Of a stretch of 64,000 nucleotides of DNA, positions 54,103 through 63,810 are shown piece after piece. The translations under genes and the position numbers were made by a program. Source of the DNA: Pseudomonas tritici (GTDB lineage: Bacteria > Pseudomonadota > Gammaproteobacteria > Pseudomonadales > Pseudomonadaceae); assembly GCF_014268275.3 (NCBI RefSeq), contig NZ_CP077084.1, forward strand, positions 6,072,501 through 6,136,500, read 5' to 3'. The notes under the pieces were generated by a model, which saw only the letters and a list, made by a program, of their open reading frames with translations, made no database searches and was not told the origin of the DNA. The first letter of the stretch is position 1. Each line of letters begins with the position of its first letter.

Positions 54103-54744
54103 ATGACCACCACCATCGCCGGCATCCAGATCCCTGACAGCGCCCTGGCCAAGGCCACCACCGAATACATCCGCGACGTCGAATCCAACCTGCTCTACCA
54201 CCACTCTCGCCGGGTGTTCCTGTTTGGCGCATTGAGCGGTGAACGCAAGCAACTCGCCTACAACCCGGAGTTGCTCTACGTTGGCGCAATGTTTCATGAC
54301 CTTGGCTTGGTCGAAGGCCATCGCAGTGACAACGAGCGCTTTGAAGTGGACGGCGCCAACGCAGCCGCGGCCTTCCTCAAGCCTTACGGCCTGAGCGATG
54401 ACGACATCGAACAGGTGTGGTTATCCATCGCCCTGCACACCACACCGGGCGTGCCGCAGCATCTGCGCCCGACCGTGGCGCTGGTGACGGCCGGCGTGGA
54501 GATGGACGTGCTGGGCATGGACTACGCCGCGTTTTCCAGCGTGCAGCGCGAAGCCGTGGTGCATGCGCATCCACGTGGAGAAGGGTTCAAGGAGTGCATC
54601 ATTTGCGCGTTTGCCGACGGCTTGCGCCATCGCCCGCAGACCACGTTTGGCAACGTGAAGACTGACGTGTTGGTGGATCAGGAGCCGGGGTTCAAGCCGA
54701 TGAATTTTGTGGAGGTGATCCGCAAGTCGCCGTGGGTGGCTTAG
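54103..54744 (+). CDS. HD-domain hydrolase, cyanamide hydratase-like
   Basis: 213 residues. The metal-binding HD set is visible: His of LLYHHSRRVFLFG, HD of GAMFHDLGLVEGH, His of SIALHTTPGVP and a late Asp. The SRRVFLFG and ELLYVGAMFHDLGL pattern resembles the cyanamide hydratase/HD subfamily. AGGAG precedes the ATG by 8 bp. The neighbouring DJ-1-type regulator GlxA suggests nitrile/isonitrile- or urea-type chemistry, but this is speculation. Confidence 0.85.
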   Translation: MTTTIAGIQIPDSALAKATTEYIRDVESNLLYHHSRRVFLFGALSGERKQLAYNPELLYVGAMFHDLGLVEGHRSDNERFEVDGANAAAAFLKPYGLSDDDIEQVWLSIALHTTPGVPQHLRPTVALVTAGVEMDVLGMDYAAFSSVQREAVVHAHPRGEGFKECIICAFADGLRHRPQTTFGNVKTDVLVDQEPGFKPMNFVEVIRKSPWVA

Positions 54745-54765
54745 TTGACCTGAAATGCAATCAAC

Positions 54766-54855
54766 TGTGGGAGCTGGCTTGCCTGCGATAGCGGTGTATC
54801 AGTCGACAGATGAGTCGACTGGCACGGCCTCATCGCAGGCAAGCCAGCTCCCACA
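54766..54855. repeat. REP doublet, GTGGGAGC family
   Basis: Left arm from 54766 (TGTGGGAGCTGGCTTGCCTG) and right arm ending at 54855. The inner AGTCGAC/GTCGACT adds a small stem. In the convergent gap between the HD gene and spuH. Confidence 0.9.
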
Positions 54856-54876
54856 TTTTTTACCGCGTTCCGTCAG

Positions 54877-55761
54877 TTAGACCGGTGCAGGCGCCCGGCG
54901 CTTGTCCGGCTGTTTCCAGCCATCCGCCGCCGCTTCTTCAATCGCTTGCTGGATAGCCTTCTTGCGGTGTTCTTCGGCACGGCGGCTGAAGAACCACACC
55001 AGGAAGGTCACCAACGACACCGCCAACAGGATCAAGCTCGCCACGGCGTTAATCTCGGGCTTAACCCCAAGGCGCACCGCCGAGAACACTTCCATCGGCA
55101 AGGTGGTCGAACCCGGCCCCGACACAAAGCTGGCCAGTACCAAGTCATCCAGCGACAGCGCGAACGACATCATGCCGCCCGCAGCCAGCGACGGTGCAAT
55201 CATCGGGATGGTGATCAGGAAGAACACCTTCCACGGCCGCGCACCCAAATCCATCGCCGCTTCTTCGATCGACAGGTCCAACTCACGCAACCGCGCCGAC
55301 ACCACCACCGCCACATAGGCTGCGCAGAACGTGGTGTGGGCGATCCAGATGGTGACGATGCCACGCTCTTGCGGCCAACCGATCATCTGCGCCATCGCCA
55401 CAAACAGCAGCAACAGCGACAGACCGGTGATCACTTCCGGCATCACCAACGGCGCGGTCACCAGGCCGCCGAACAGCGTGCGGCCCTTGAATTGGCTGAT
55501 GCGCGTCAGCACAAACGCTGCCAACGTGCCCAGCGCTACCGCAGCCACCGCCGTGTAGCAGGCGATTTCCAGGGAACGCGCCACCGACCCCATCAACTGG
55601 GTGTTGTCGAGCAGGCCCACGTACCACTTGATCGACCAACCGCCCCACACCGTCACCAGCTTGGATTCGTTGAACGAGTAGATCACCAGGATCAGCATCG
55701 GCAGGTAGATAAACAACAACCCCGCTACCAGCATGAAACTCGAGAAACTGAAGCGCTTCAT
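54877..55761 (-). CDS. spuH: Spermidine/putrescine ABC transporter permease SpuH
   Basis: 294 residues, six hydrophobic helices. The EAA loop is EEAAMDLGARPWKVFFLITIP, the PotC/PotI-type signature. The last gene of the transporter block. Its ATG overlaps the stop of spuG by 4 bp (ATGA). Inner-membrane half of the polyamine channel. Confidence 0.93.
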   Translation of the reverse strand: MKRFSFSSFMLVAGLLFIYLPMLILVIYSFNESKLVTVWGGWSIKWYVGLLDNTQLMGSVARSLEIACYTAVAAVALGTLAAFVLTRISQFKGRTLFGGLVTAPLVMPEVITGLSLLLLFVAMAQMIGWPQERGIVTIWIAHTTFCAAYVAVVVSARLRELDLSIEEAAMDLGARPWKVFFLITIPMIAPSLAAGGMMSFALSLDDLVLASFVSGPGSTTLPMEVFSAVRLGVKPEINAVASLILLAVSLVTFLVWFFSRRAEEHRKKAIQQAIEEAAADGWKQPDKRRAPAPV

Positions 55762-56678
55762 ATCTTGCCCTCCAACTCTTTGGCTTGGCTGCGGTTGAAC
55801 AGGATGATCGGCACAATCAGGATCGCCAGCATCACCACCGCCAGGGCAGACGCCACCGGCCAGTCACGGTTGTTGAAGAACTCTTGCCACAACACTTTAC
55901 CGATCATCAGGGTTTCCGGGCCGCCCAGCAGTTCCGGGATCACAAACTCGCCCACCACCGGGATGAATACGAGCATGCAGCCGGCGATGATGCCGTTCTT
56001 GGACAGCGGCACGGTGATTTTCCAGAAGCTATTGAAGGTGCTCGAACCCAGGTCCGATGCGGCTTCCAGCAGGCTCTGGTCATGTTTCACCAGGTTGGCA
56101 TACAGCGGCAGGATCATGAACGGCAGGTACGAATAGACCACGCCGATGTACACCGCAATGTTGGTATTAAGGATCTGCAGCGGTTCGTTGATAAACCCCA
56201 TGGACATCAGGAAGCCATTGAGCAAACCGTTGTTGCTGAGAATGCCCATCCACGCGTACACGCGGATCAGGATCGCAGTCCAGGTCGGCATCATGATCAG
56301 CAGCACCAGCACGGTCTGCATCTCTTTGCGCGCAGAAGCAATGGCATAGGCCATCGGATAGCCGATCAGCAGGCACAGCAGCGTGCTGAAAAACGCCATC
56401 TTGAGCGAGCCCAGGTACGCGGCGATATACAGCTCATCGCCCGCCAGCAAACTGTAGTTCGCCAGGTTCAGCACCAGTTGCAGCTTCTGCTCAACGTAGG
56501 TGTAGATCTCGGTGTACGGCGGGATCGCCACATCGGCTTCGGCAAAGCTGATTTTCAATACGATGAAAAACGGCAGTGCGAAAAACAGGAACAGCCACAG
56601 GAAAGGAATCCCAATGACCACCTGCTTGCCACTGGGGATTATACGATCCAAGCGCCGCTTGAACTTCTTCATATTCAT
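55758..56678 (-). CDS. spuG: Spermidine/putrescine ABC transporter permease SpuG
   Basis: 306 residues, six hydrophobic helices. The EAA motif is LLEAASDLGSSTFNSFWKIT. PotB/PotH family. The start at 56678 (MNMKKFKRR) overlaps the spuF stop by 4 bp (ATGA), which argues against the longer in-frame start at 56711. Partner of SpuH. Confidence 0.93.
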   Translation of the reverse strand: MNMKKFKRRLDRIIPSGKQVVIGIPFLWLFLFFALPFFIVLKISFAEADVAIPPYTEIYTYVEQKLQLVLNLANYSLLAGDELYIAAYLGSLKMAFFSTLLCLLIGYPMAYAIASARKEMQTVLVLLIMMPTWTAILIRVYAWMGILSNNGLLNGFLMSMGFINEPLQILNTNIAVYIGVVYSYLPFMILPLYANLVKHDQSLLEAASDLGSSTFNSFWKITVPLSKNGIIAGCMLVFIPVVGEFVIPELLGGPETLMIGKVLWQEFFNNRDWPVASALAVVMLAILIVPIILFNRSQAKELEGKI

Positions 56679-57817
56679 GAGCGAAGTACCACGCCGCTGT
56701 CGTCTTCCCACCAGACGTAGACCTGGTCACCCCAGGTCGGACGCTGCCCACGGCGCTCGGCGTTGGCGACGAAAGACTGCACCAGCTTGCCGCTCGGCAG
56801 CTCCACATAGAACACCGAGTGGCCGCCCAGGTAAGCAATGTCGTGCACCTTGCCGCTGGACCAGTTGTGCTCGCAGGTCGGCATTTCGGTGGTGACCAGC
56901 AGCTTTTCCGGGCGGATGGCGTAGGTCACCGACTTGTCTTCCACCGCGGTGGCGATGCCGTAGCCCACGTAGATGTCGCGGTCCAGGTCCGGGCACTTGA
57001 GCACCGCGTGGCCTTCGGCGTCATCCACCACTTGGGTGTCGAAGATGTTGACGTTGCCGATGAACTCGCACACCAGGCGGCTGGTGGGGGTTTCGTAGAT
57101 GTCGATCGGGCTGCCGATCTGGGCGATCCAGCCCAGGTGCATGATCGCGATGCGCTCGGCCATGGTCATGGCCTCTTCCTGGTCGTGAGTCACCATCACG
57201 CAGGTCACGCCCACGCGCTCGATGATCTCCACCAGCTCCAGCTGCATCTGCGAGCGCAGCTTTTTGTCGAGGGCGCCCATGGGCTCATCGAGCAGCAGCA
57301 GTTTCGGGCGCTTGGCCAGGGACCGCGCCAGGGCCACACGCTGACGCTGACCACCGGACAACTGGTGCGGCTTGCGCTTGGCGTACTGGCTCATCTGCAC
57401 CAGCTTGAGCATCTCGGCCACGCGGGCGTCGACTTCGGCCTTGGGAATCTTGTCCTGTTGCAGGCCGAACGCAATGTTCTGCGCCACCGTCATGTGCGGG
57501 AACAAGGCGTAGGACTGGAACATCATGTTGATCGGCCGCTCGTAGGGCGGCATGTCGGTAATGTCCACACCGTCGAGGTAGATGCGCCCTTCAGTCGGGC
57601 GCTCGAAACCTGCGAGCATGCGCAGCAAGGTGGACTTGCCCGAACCCGAACCGCCGAGCAAGGCGAATATTTCGCCTTTCTTGATTTCCAGGGACACATC
57701 GTCCACGGCAATCGTCTCGTCGAACTTCTTCGTGACCCGGTCGATTTTGACCAGCACCTTTTTCGGTGTCTGGTCGCCCTCGAGGGCTTTCTTATAGGCG
57801 CCGGAGGCAACTGCCAT
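56675..57817 (-). CDS. spuF: Polyamine ABC transporter ATP-binding protein SpuF
   Basis: 380 residues, PotA/PotG family. Walker A is LGGSGSGKSTLLRMLAGFE, signature LSGGQRQRVALARSLAKRP and Walker B LLLLDEPMGALDKKLR. A C-terminal TOBE_2 domain (about 295-375) is typical of polyamine importers. Coupled to spuG by a 4-bp overlap. Energises uptake of putrescine/spermidine captured by SpuD and SpuE. Confidence 0.95.
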   Translation of the reverse strand: MAVASGAYKKALEGDQTPKKVLVKIDRVTKKFDETIAVDDVSLEIKKGEIFALLGGSGSGKSTLLRMLAGFERPTEGRIYLDGVDITDMPPYERPINMMFQSYALFPHMTVAQNIAFGLQQDKIPKAEVDARVAEMLKLVQMSQYAKRKPHQLSGGQRQRVALARSLAKRPKLLLLDEPMGALDKKLRSQMQLELVEIIERVGVTCVMVTHDQEEAMTMAERIAIMHLGWIAQIGSPIDIYETPTSRLVCEFIGNVNIFDTQVVDDAEGHAVLKCPDLDRDIYVGYGIATAVEDKSVTYAIRPEKLLVTTEMPTCEHNWSSGKVHDIAYLGGHSVFYVELPSGKLVQSFVANAERRGQRPTWGDQVYVWWEDDSGVVLRS

Positions 57818-57881
57818 TTACGAAACTCCCAACAAAATTTGCAGCTCACCCGATGTGGGCGAACCTTGGATAGTCTGAGCC

Positions 57882-58988
<1,107 letters not shown>

Positions 58989-59087
58989 TTAAATAGTTGG
59001 GCCTTAAAGTTGTTGCACGGCAACAAAACCGGCGCGCAACTTACCCTCGATAAACCGATCCGGCAAAACTTTCTGTCATTTATTTGT

Positions 59088-59124
59088 TTCATTAACCACC
59101 GCGCCAGGCGCGGTGGTTAATGAA
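59088..59124 (-). other. Perfect palindromic hairpin between spuD and spuE
   Basis: 16-bp perfect inverted repeat (59090-59105 with 59107-59122) around a single base, so a stem of about 14 bp in RNA. It begins 7 bp after the spuD stop on the minus strand. No T-tract follows, so it likely protects the upstream mRNA 3' end or attenuates rather than terminates. Confidence 0.8.
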
Positions 59125-59130
59125 GACCGG

Positions 59131-60240
59131 TTACTTACCGGACTTGATCTTGGTCCAGCTGCGTGTCATTTCACGCTGGGTCGCCGCCGGCAAGTCAGCA
59201 ATGGCGTAGAGCTTGGCCTGCACCTCTGCTGACGGGTAAATGCCTGGATCGCTTGTGATGTCCTTGTCGACCAGTGCGGTCGCCTTCTCGTTACCGTTCG
59301 GGAAACGTACGCTGTTGGTGATCGAAGCCATCACTTCCGGCTTCAGCAGGTAGTTCATGAACTTGTAGGCCGCGTCGACGTTTTCGGCATCTTTAGGGAT
59401 GGCGACCATGTCGAAGAAGCTGCCGGCGCCTTCTTTAGGAATGTCGTAGGCCACTTTCACCTTGCCACCGGCTTCAGCCGCGCGGGACTTGGCCTGCTGG
59501 ATGTCACCCGAGTAACCCACGGCGACGCAGATGTTGCCGTTGGCCAGGTCCGAGATGTACTTGGACGAGTGGAAATAGCCGATCGAAGGACGGATCTTCA
59601 GGAATAGCGCCTCGGCTTGCTTGAGGTCGTCTTTCTTCTGGCTGTCAGTCGGCAGGCCCAGGTAGTGCAGCGCGATCGGCAACATTTCGGTAGGCGAATC
59701 AAGGAAGCTCACGCCGCAGCTTTTCAGCTTGGCGATGTTCTCAGGCTTGAGCAGCACATCCCACGATTCGATCTTGTCCACGCCCAGCGCGGCCTTGACC
59801 TTCTCCGGGTTGTAGCCGATGCCGATCGAGCCCCACATGTACGGGAAGGCGTGCTTGTTGTCCGGGTCGCTGACCGACACGGCCTTGAGCAGGGATTTGT
59901 TCAGGTTGTCGTAGTTGGTCAGCTTGGACTTGTCCAGCTCCTGATACACACCGGCCTTGATCTGCTTGGCGAGGAAGTTGTTCGACGGTACGACGATGTC
60001 GTAGCCGGACTTGCCTGCCAGCAACTTGGCTTCCAGGGTTTCGTTGCTGTCAAAAACGTCGTACACCACTTTGATGCCCGACTCTTTTTCAAAGTTGGCG
60101 ATGGTGTCCGGTGCAATGTAGTCGGACCAGTTGTAGACGTGCAGCACTTTATCGTCTGCCTGGGCCGCGCCCGCCATTGCGCCCATCAGGGACAAGGCGA
60201 GGAGGGTCTTGCCAGCGTTCTTCAAACCTAATGCCTTCAT
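59131..60240 (-). CDS. spuD: Polyamine-binding protein SpuD (putrescine type)
   Basis: 369 residues from ATG 60240 ([14 protein letters not shown]). A longer frame to 60366 lacks support. Signal peptide to GAAQA. The mature start [21 protein letters not shown] and the pocket blocks [21 protein letters not shown] and [18 protein letters not shown] match SpuD, the putrescine-preferring protein. About half its residues are shared with SpuE (tandem duplication). 180 bp after spuC, so a separate promoter for the transporter is possible. Confidence 0.92.
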   Translation of the reverse strand: MKALGLKNAGKTLLALSLMGAMAGAAQADDKVLHVYNWSDYIAPDTIANFEKESGIKVVYDVFDSNETLEAKLLAGKSGYDIVVPSNNFLAKQIKAGVYQELDKSKLTNYDNLNKSLLKAVSVSDPDNKHAFPYMWGSIGIGYNPEKVKAALGVDKIESWDVLLKPENIAKLKSCGVSFLDSPTEMLPIALHYLGLPTDSQKKDDLKQAEALFLKIRPSIGYFHSSKYISDLANGNICVAVGYSGDIQQAKSRAAEAGGKVKVAYDIPKEGAGSFFDMVAIPKDAENVDAAYKFMNYLLKPEVMASITNSVRFPNGNEKATALVDKDITSDPGIYPSAEVQAKLYAIADLPAATQREMTRSWTKIKSGK

Positions 60241-60420
60241 TTGGTGATGCTCCAATTTTTCTTTTTTGGGCCACGTTCTTACAAGGTTCTGCGGCCCGTC
60301 TAAAGGGCAACAAAACAGGGCGACAGTCTGGCAAGTTCTGAGGCCAGCTTTCAACCAAAGCCTCATTTATAACTGCTCGATGCGCAACGCTCGAAAGCCG
60401 CTGCGCACTGAGCCTAGCAC

Positions 60421-61785
60421 TTAGCCCTGCAATGCCGCCAAAGTCAGGTCCAGGCAGTGGCGAGCCTTGGTCACCAGCTCGTCAATTTCGGCCTTGCTGA
60501 TCACCAGCGGCGGCGAAATGATCATGGTGTCGCCCACGGCGCGCATGATCAGGCCATTCTCGAAGCAGAACGTGCGGCAGATCATGCCGGCGCCCTTGCC
60601 TTCGTAACGTTTGCGCGTGGCTTTGTCCTGCACCAGCTCAATCGCACCGAGCATGCCCACGCCGCGCACTTCACCCACCAGCGGATGATCAGCCAGCTCC
60701 CTCAGACGTTTCTGCAAATACGGTGCCGTTTCGTCATGAACGCGACTGACGATTTTTTCATCGCGCATGATGCGGATGTTCTCCAGCGCCACCGCAGCGG
60801 CCACCGGATGACCGGAATAAGTGAAGCCGTGGTTGAAATCACCGCCTTCGTTGAGTACTTCCACCACGTCATCGCGCACGATCAGGCCACCCATGGGGAT
60901 GTAACCCGAGGTCAGGCCCTTGGCGATGGTCATCATGTGCGGCTTGAGGTCGTAGAAATCGCTGCCGAACCACTCGCCGGTACGGCCGAAACCGCAGATC
61001 ACTTCATCGGCCACAAACAGAATGTCGTACTTGGCGAGGATTTCCTTGATGCGCGGCCAGTACGTGGCGGGCGGTACGATCACGCCACCGGCGCCCTGGA
61101 TCGGCTCGGCAATAAAGGCACCGACGTTGTCCACGCCCAGTTCAAGGATCTTCTCTTCCAGCTGATTGGCCGCCCACACGCCGAATTCTTCCGGGCTCAT
61201 GTCGCCGCCTTCGCCAAACCAGTACGGCTGGGCGATGTGGGTAATGCCCGGGATCGGCAAGTCACCCTGCTCATGCATATAGGTCATGCCGCCCAGGCTG
61301 GCGCCGGCCACGGTAGAGCCGTGGTAGCCATTCTTGCGGCTGATGATGGTTTTCTTGTTGGGCTGGCCTTTGATCGCCCAGTAGTGGCGGACCATGCGCA
61401 ACATGGTGTCGTTGCCTTCGGAGCCGGACCCGGTGAAGAACACATGGTTCATGCCGGCAGGCGCGATGTCGGAAATCGCCTTGGCCAATTCCAGCACCGG
61501 CGGGTGAGCGGTCTGGAAGAACAGGTTGTAGTACGGCAGTTCTTTCATCTGCTTGGCGGCGGCGTCAGCCAGTTCATCGCGACCGTAACCGATCGCCACG
61601 CACCACAGGCCGGCCATGCCGTCGAGGATCTTGTTGCCTTCGCTGTCCCACAGGTAAACGCCATGGGCTTTGGTAATGATCCGTGGGCCTTTCTCTTTCA
61701 ATTGCTTGAAGTCGCTGAACGGCGCCAAGTGGTGATCGCTGCTCAAGGCTTGCCATTCACGGGTTTGCGGGTTGTTGCTGGACAT
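60421..61785 (-). CDS. spuC: Polyamine:pyruvate aminotransferase SpuC
   Basis: 454 residues, class III (omega) aminotransferase. The PLP lysine is in MMTIAKGLTSGYIPMG (AKG context), and VADEVICGFGRTGEWFG precedes it. Converts putrescine or cadaverine plus pyruvate to the aminoaldehyde. Located between spuB and spuD in the order known from P. aeruginosa. 58 bp separate it from the spuB stop. Confidence 0.94.
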   Translation of the reverse strand: MSSNNPQTREWQALSSDHHLAPFSDFKQLKEKGPRIITKAHGVYLWDSEGNKILDGMAGLWCVAIGYGRDELADAAAKQMKELPYYNLFFQTAHPPVLELAKAISDIAPAGMNHVFFTGSGSEGNDTMLRMVRHYWAIKGQPNKKTIISRKNGYHGSTVAGASLGGMTYMHEQGDLPIPGITHIAQPYWFGEGGDMSPEEFGVWAANQLEEKILELGVDNVGAFIAEPIQGAGGVIVPPATYWPRIKEILAKYDILFVADEVICGFGRTGEWFGSDFYDLKPHMMTIAKGLTSGYIPMGGLIVRDDVVEVLNEGGDFNHGFTYSGHPVAAAVALENIRIMRDEKIVSRVHDETAPYLQKRLRELADHPLVGEVRGVGMLGAIELVQDKATRKRYEGKGAGMICRTFCFENGLIMRAVGDTMIISPPLVISKAEIDELVTKARHCLDLTLAALQG

Positions 61786-61843
61786 ACCAATCTCCTAGAC
61801 TTTTCAGTGAAGGGCGCGCGGGTTGCCCCACACGCCCGGCGCA

Positions 61844-63202
61844 TCAGACGGCAAAGAGCAGGAATTCCCGCTCCCACGAACTGATCACGCGCTTGAAGTT
61901 TTCATGCTCGGCCCGCTTGACCGCGACATAGCCTGTGATGAATTTCTGACCCAGGTATTTTTCGATGGTCTTGCTGTTTTCCATACGCTCCAGGGCGTCC
62001 TCGATGGTCAACGGCAGGCGCAGGTTGCGTCGCTCGTAACCACGACCCACCACCGGCGCGCTCGGCTCATGGCCTTCGACCATGCCGATGTAGCCACACA
62101 ATAAGCTGGCGGCAATCGCCAGGTACGGGTTGGCGTCGGCGCCCGGCAGGCGGTTTTCCACACGGCGGTTCTGCGGGCCGGCATCCGGTACGCGCAGGCC
62201 GACCGTGCGATTTTCTTCGCCCCATTCCACGTTCACCGGCGCCGAGGTGTCGGGCAGGAAGCGGCGGAACGAGTTCACGTTGGGGGCAAACAGCGGCAGC
62301 AATTCAGGAATGAATTTCTGCAGGCCGCCAATGTGGTTGAGGAACAGCTGGCTCATGCTCCCGTCTTCATTGGAGAAGACGTTCTTGCCGGTGGCGATGT
62401 CGATGATGCTCTGGTGCAAATGCATCGCGCTGCCAGGCTCGCCGGTCATCGGCTTGGCCATAAAGGTGGCGGCCACGTTGTGCTTGAGTGCGGCCTCACG
62501 CATGGTGCGCTTGAACACCAGGATCTGGTCGGCCAGGGACAGGGCATCACCATGACGGAAGTTGATTTCCATCTGCGCCGTGCCGTCTTCGTGAATCAGT
62601 GTGTCGAGGTCCAGTTCCTGCAGCTCGCACCAGTCGTAGACGTCTTCGAACAAAGGGTCGAATTCGTTGGCCGCTTCTATAGAGAAGGACTGCCGACCGG
62701 TCTCCGGGCGACCGGACCGGCCAATCGGCGGTTGCAGCGGGAAGTCCGGGTCTTCGCAACGTTTGGTCAGGTAAAACTCCATCTCCGGTGCCACGATGGG
62801 CTGCCAGCCTTTGTCGGAGTAAAGCTTGAGGACTTTCTTGAGCACGTTGCGCGGCGACAGCTCGATCGGGTTGCCTTGCTTGTCGTAGGTGTCGTGGATC
62901 ACCTGGGCGGTGGGCTCGATGGCCCAGGGCACCAGGAATACCGCGTTCTGGTCGGGGCGGCAGATCATGTCGATGTCGGCCGGGTCGAGCAATTCGTAAT
63001 AGATGTCGTCTTCGACATAGTCGCCAGTCACGGTCTGCAACAGAACGCTCTCGGGCAGGCGCATGCCTTTTTCAGCAATGAATTTGTTGGTTGGCGAGAT
63101 CTTGCCACGGGTGATACCCGTAAGGTCGCCAATCATGCATTCGACTTCTGTGATCTTGTGGTCTTTCAACCAATCGGTGAGCTGGTCGAGGTTGTTACTC
63201 AT
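61844..63202 (-). CDS. spuB: Glutamate-polyamine ligase SpuB
   Basis: 452 residues, glutamine-synthetase fold (PuuA-like). Joins glutamate to putrescine or other polyamines with ATP. Motifs are EVECMIGDLTGITRGK at the N-terminus, APEMEFYLTKR (metal Glu), GSAMHLHQS (NHxH-like position with His), ENRTVGLRVPDAGPQNRRVENRLPGADANPYL near the C-terminus. First gene of the minus-strand spu run. A second homologue (spuI) starts divergently 608 bp upstream. No spuA amidohydrolase lies between them. Confidence 0.92.
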   Translation of the reverse strand: MSNNLDQLTDWLKDHKITEVECMIGDLTGITRGKISPTNKFIAEKGMRLPESVLLQTVTGDYVEDDIYYELLDPADIDMICRPDQNAVFLVPWAIEPTAQVIHDTYDKQGNPIELSPRNVLKKVLKLYSDKGWQPIVAPEMEFYLTKRCEDPDFPLQPPIGRSGRPETGRQSFSIEAANEFDPLFEDVYDWCELQELDLDTLIHEDGTAQMEINFRHGDALSLADQILVFKRTMREAALKHNVAATFMAKPMTGEPGSAMHLHQSIIDIATGKNVFSNEDGSMSQLFLNHIGGLQKFIPELLPLFAPNVNSFRRFLPDTSAPVNVEWGEENRTVGLRVPDAGPQNRRVENRLPGADANPYLAIAASLLCGYIGMVEGHEPSAPVVGRGYERRNLRLPLTIEDALERMENSKTIEKYLGQKFITGYVAVKRAEHENFKRVISSWEREFLLFAV

Positions 63203-63400
63203 AAATGCCTCTGGGCTGGGTTTCCTGGCATCCGTTAAAGGCCAGGCGTTGTTTGACGCAGCATCCGCGTCGTTTTTTCATTCAGGGTAGGAGCTTACCT
63301 GCCATTTGCTGCAGCGTTGCATTCCTCAGGCCAAACTCGTGCAGAATCATGAGCAGCACCCTGCACGGGAGCCGCTCAGAAGCAGGCAAGAGGAAAGCGA

Positions 63401-63478
63401 ATGGGCAAAGACGAGGTCAGCCGAGGCGTCAAGAATATTGACCGGGCTGCGGGTGTTTACACAGGAAGAATGGAATGA
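63401..63478 (+). CDS. Possible 25-residue small ORF, low support
   Basis: ATG 63401 preceded by AGAGGAAAGCGA (a good ribosome-binding site), coding MGKDEVSRGVKNIDRAAGVY and five more residues, stop at 63476-63478. No recognised homology. Supported only by the ribosome site and position. Confidence 0.2.
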   Translation: MGKDEVSRGVKNIDRAAGVYTGRME

Positions 63479-63685
63479 TGACAAAGCCTGTCTGAAGCAG
63501 GCAGAGACGCCAAGTGGAGGCAGGCGAAACATGAAGCACCCCGGTATTATTGCTGTTATGGGTTTGAATCGAGCTTAGCCTTGTTCATTTTTTTACACAA
63601 CACCCCCGTAAAAAATACAACACGGCCCGCTCAAGCCTGCGAGTCCCAAGCCTTTCAAACCCAAAAAACCGCCCCAAAAAGCCTC

Positions 63686-63710
63686 AAAAAAGCCCTCAGG
63701 GCGCTTTTTT
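63686..63710. terminator. Bidirectional terminator-like hairpin upstream of spuI
   Basis: AAAAAAGCCCT-C-AGGGC with a GC bulge, then TTTTTT on the far side. It has an A-tract before and T-tract after, so it could terminate either strand. No annotated gene ends here. It lies 100 bp before the spuI ATG and may end a small RNA or act as an attenuator. Confidence 0.6.
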
Positions 63711-63810
63711 AGGGCAAAAAAGGCCTCGCTTGACTTCGGCATGCCGTTCGGGTTGACTGAAACCAGAAAAGATCAATGATTGATATTTTTAACAACAAAG
63801 GTGTTGCATC

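Larger units (their letters stand above)
63203..63810. other. 608-bp divergent gap between spuB and spuI
   Basis: No convincing gene. It contains a 25-codon ORF (63401-63478, good ribosome site) and a 15-codon ORF (63531-63578), both on the plus strand and both weak. It also holds an A/T-rich stretch (63595-63720) with a terminator-like hairpin and a candidate TTGACT (63753-63758) with a poor ATGATT 17 bp later, before spuI. Promoters for both directions must be here. Confidence 0.6.

Noticed and set aside
60457..61884. 475-residue plus-strand frame opposite spuC
   Set aside because: Shadow of spuC, no family motif, crosses into the spuB 3' end.
63306..63578. 90-residue frame in the spuB-spuI gap
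   Set aside because: No ATG start, no ribosome site, and no recognisable domain; described only as part of the gap.
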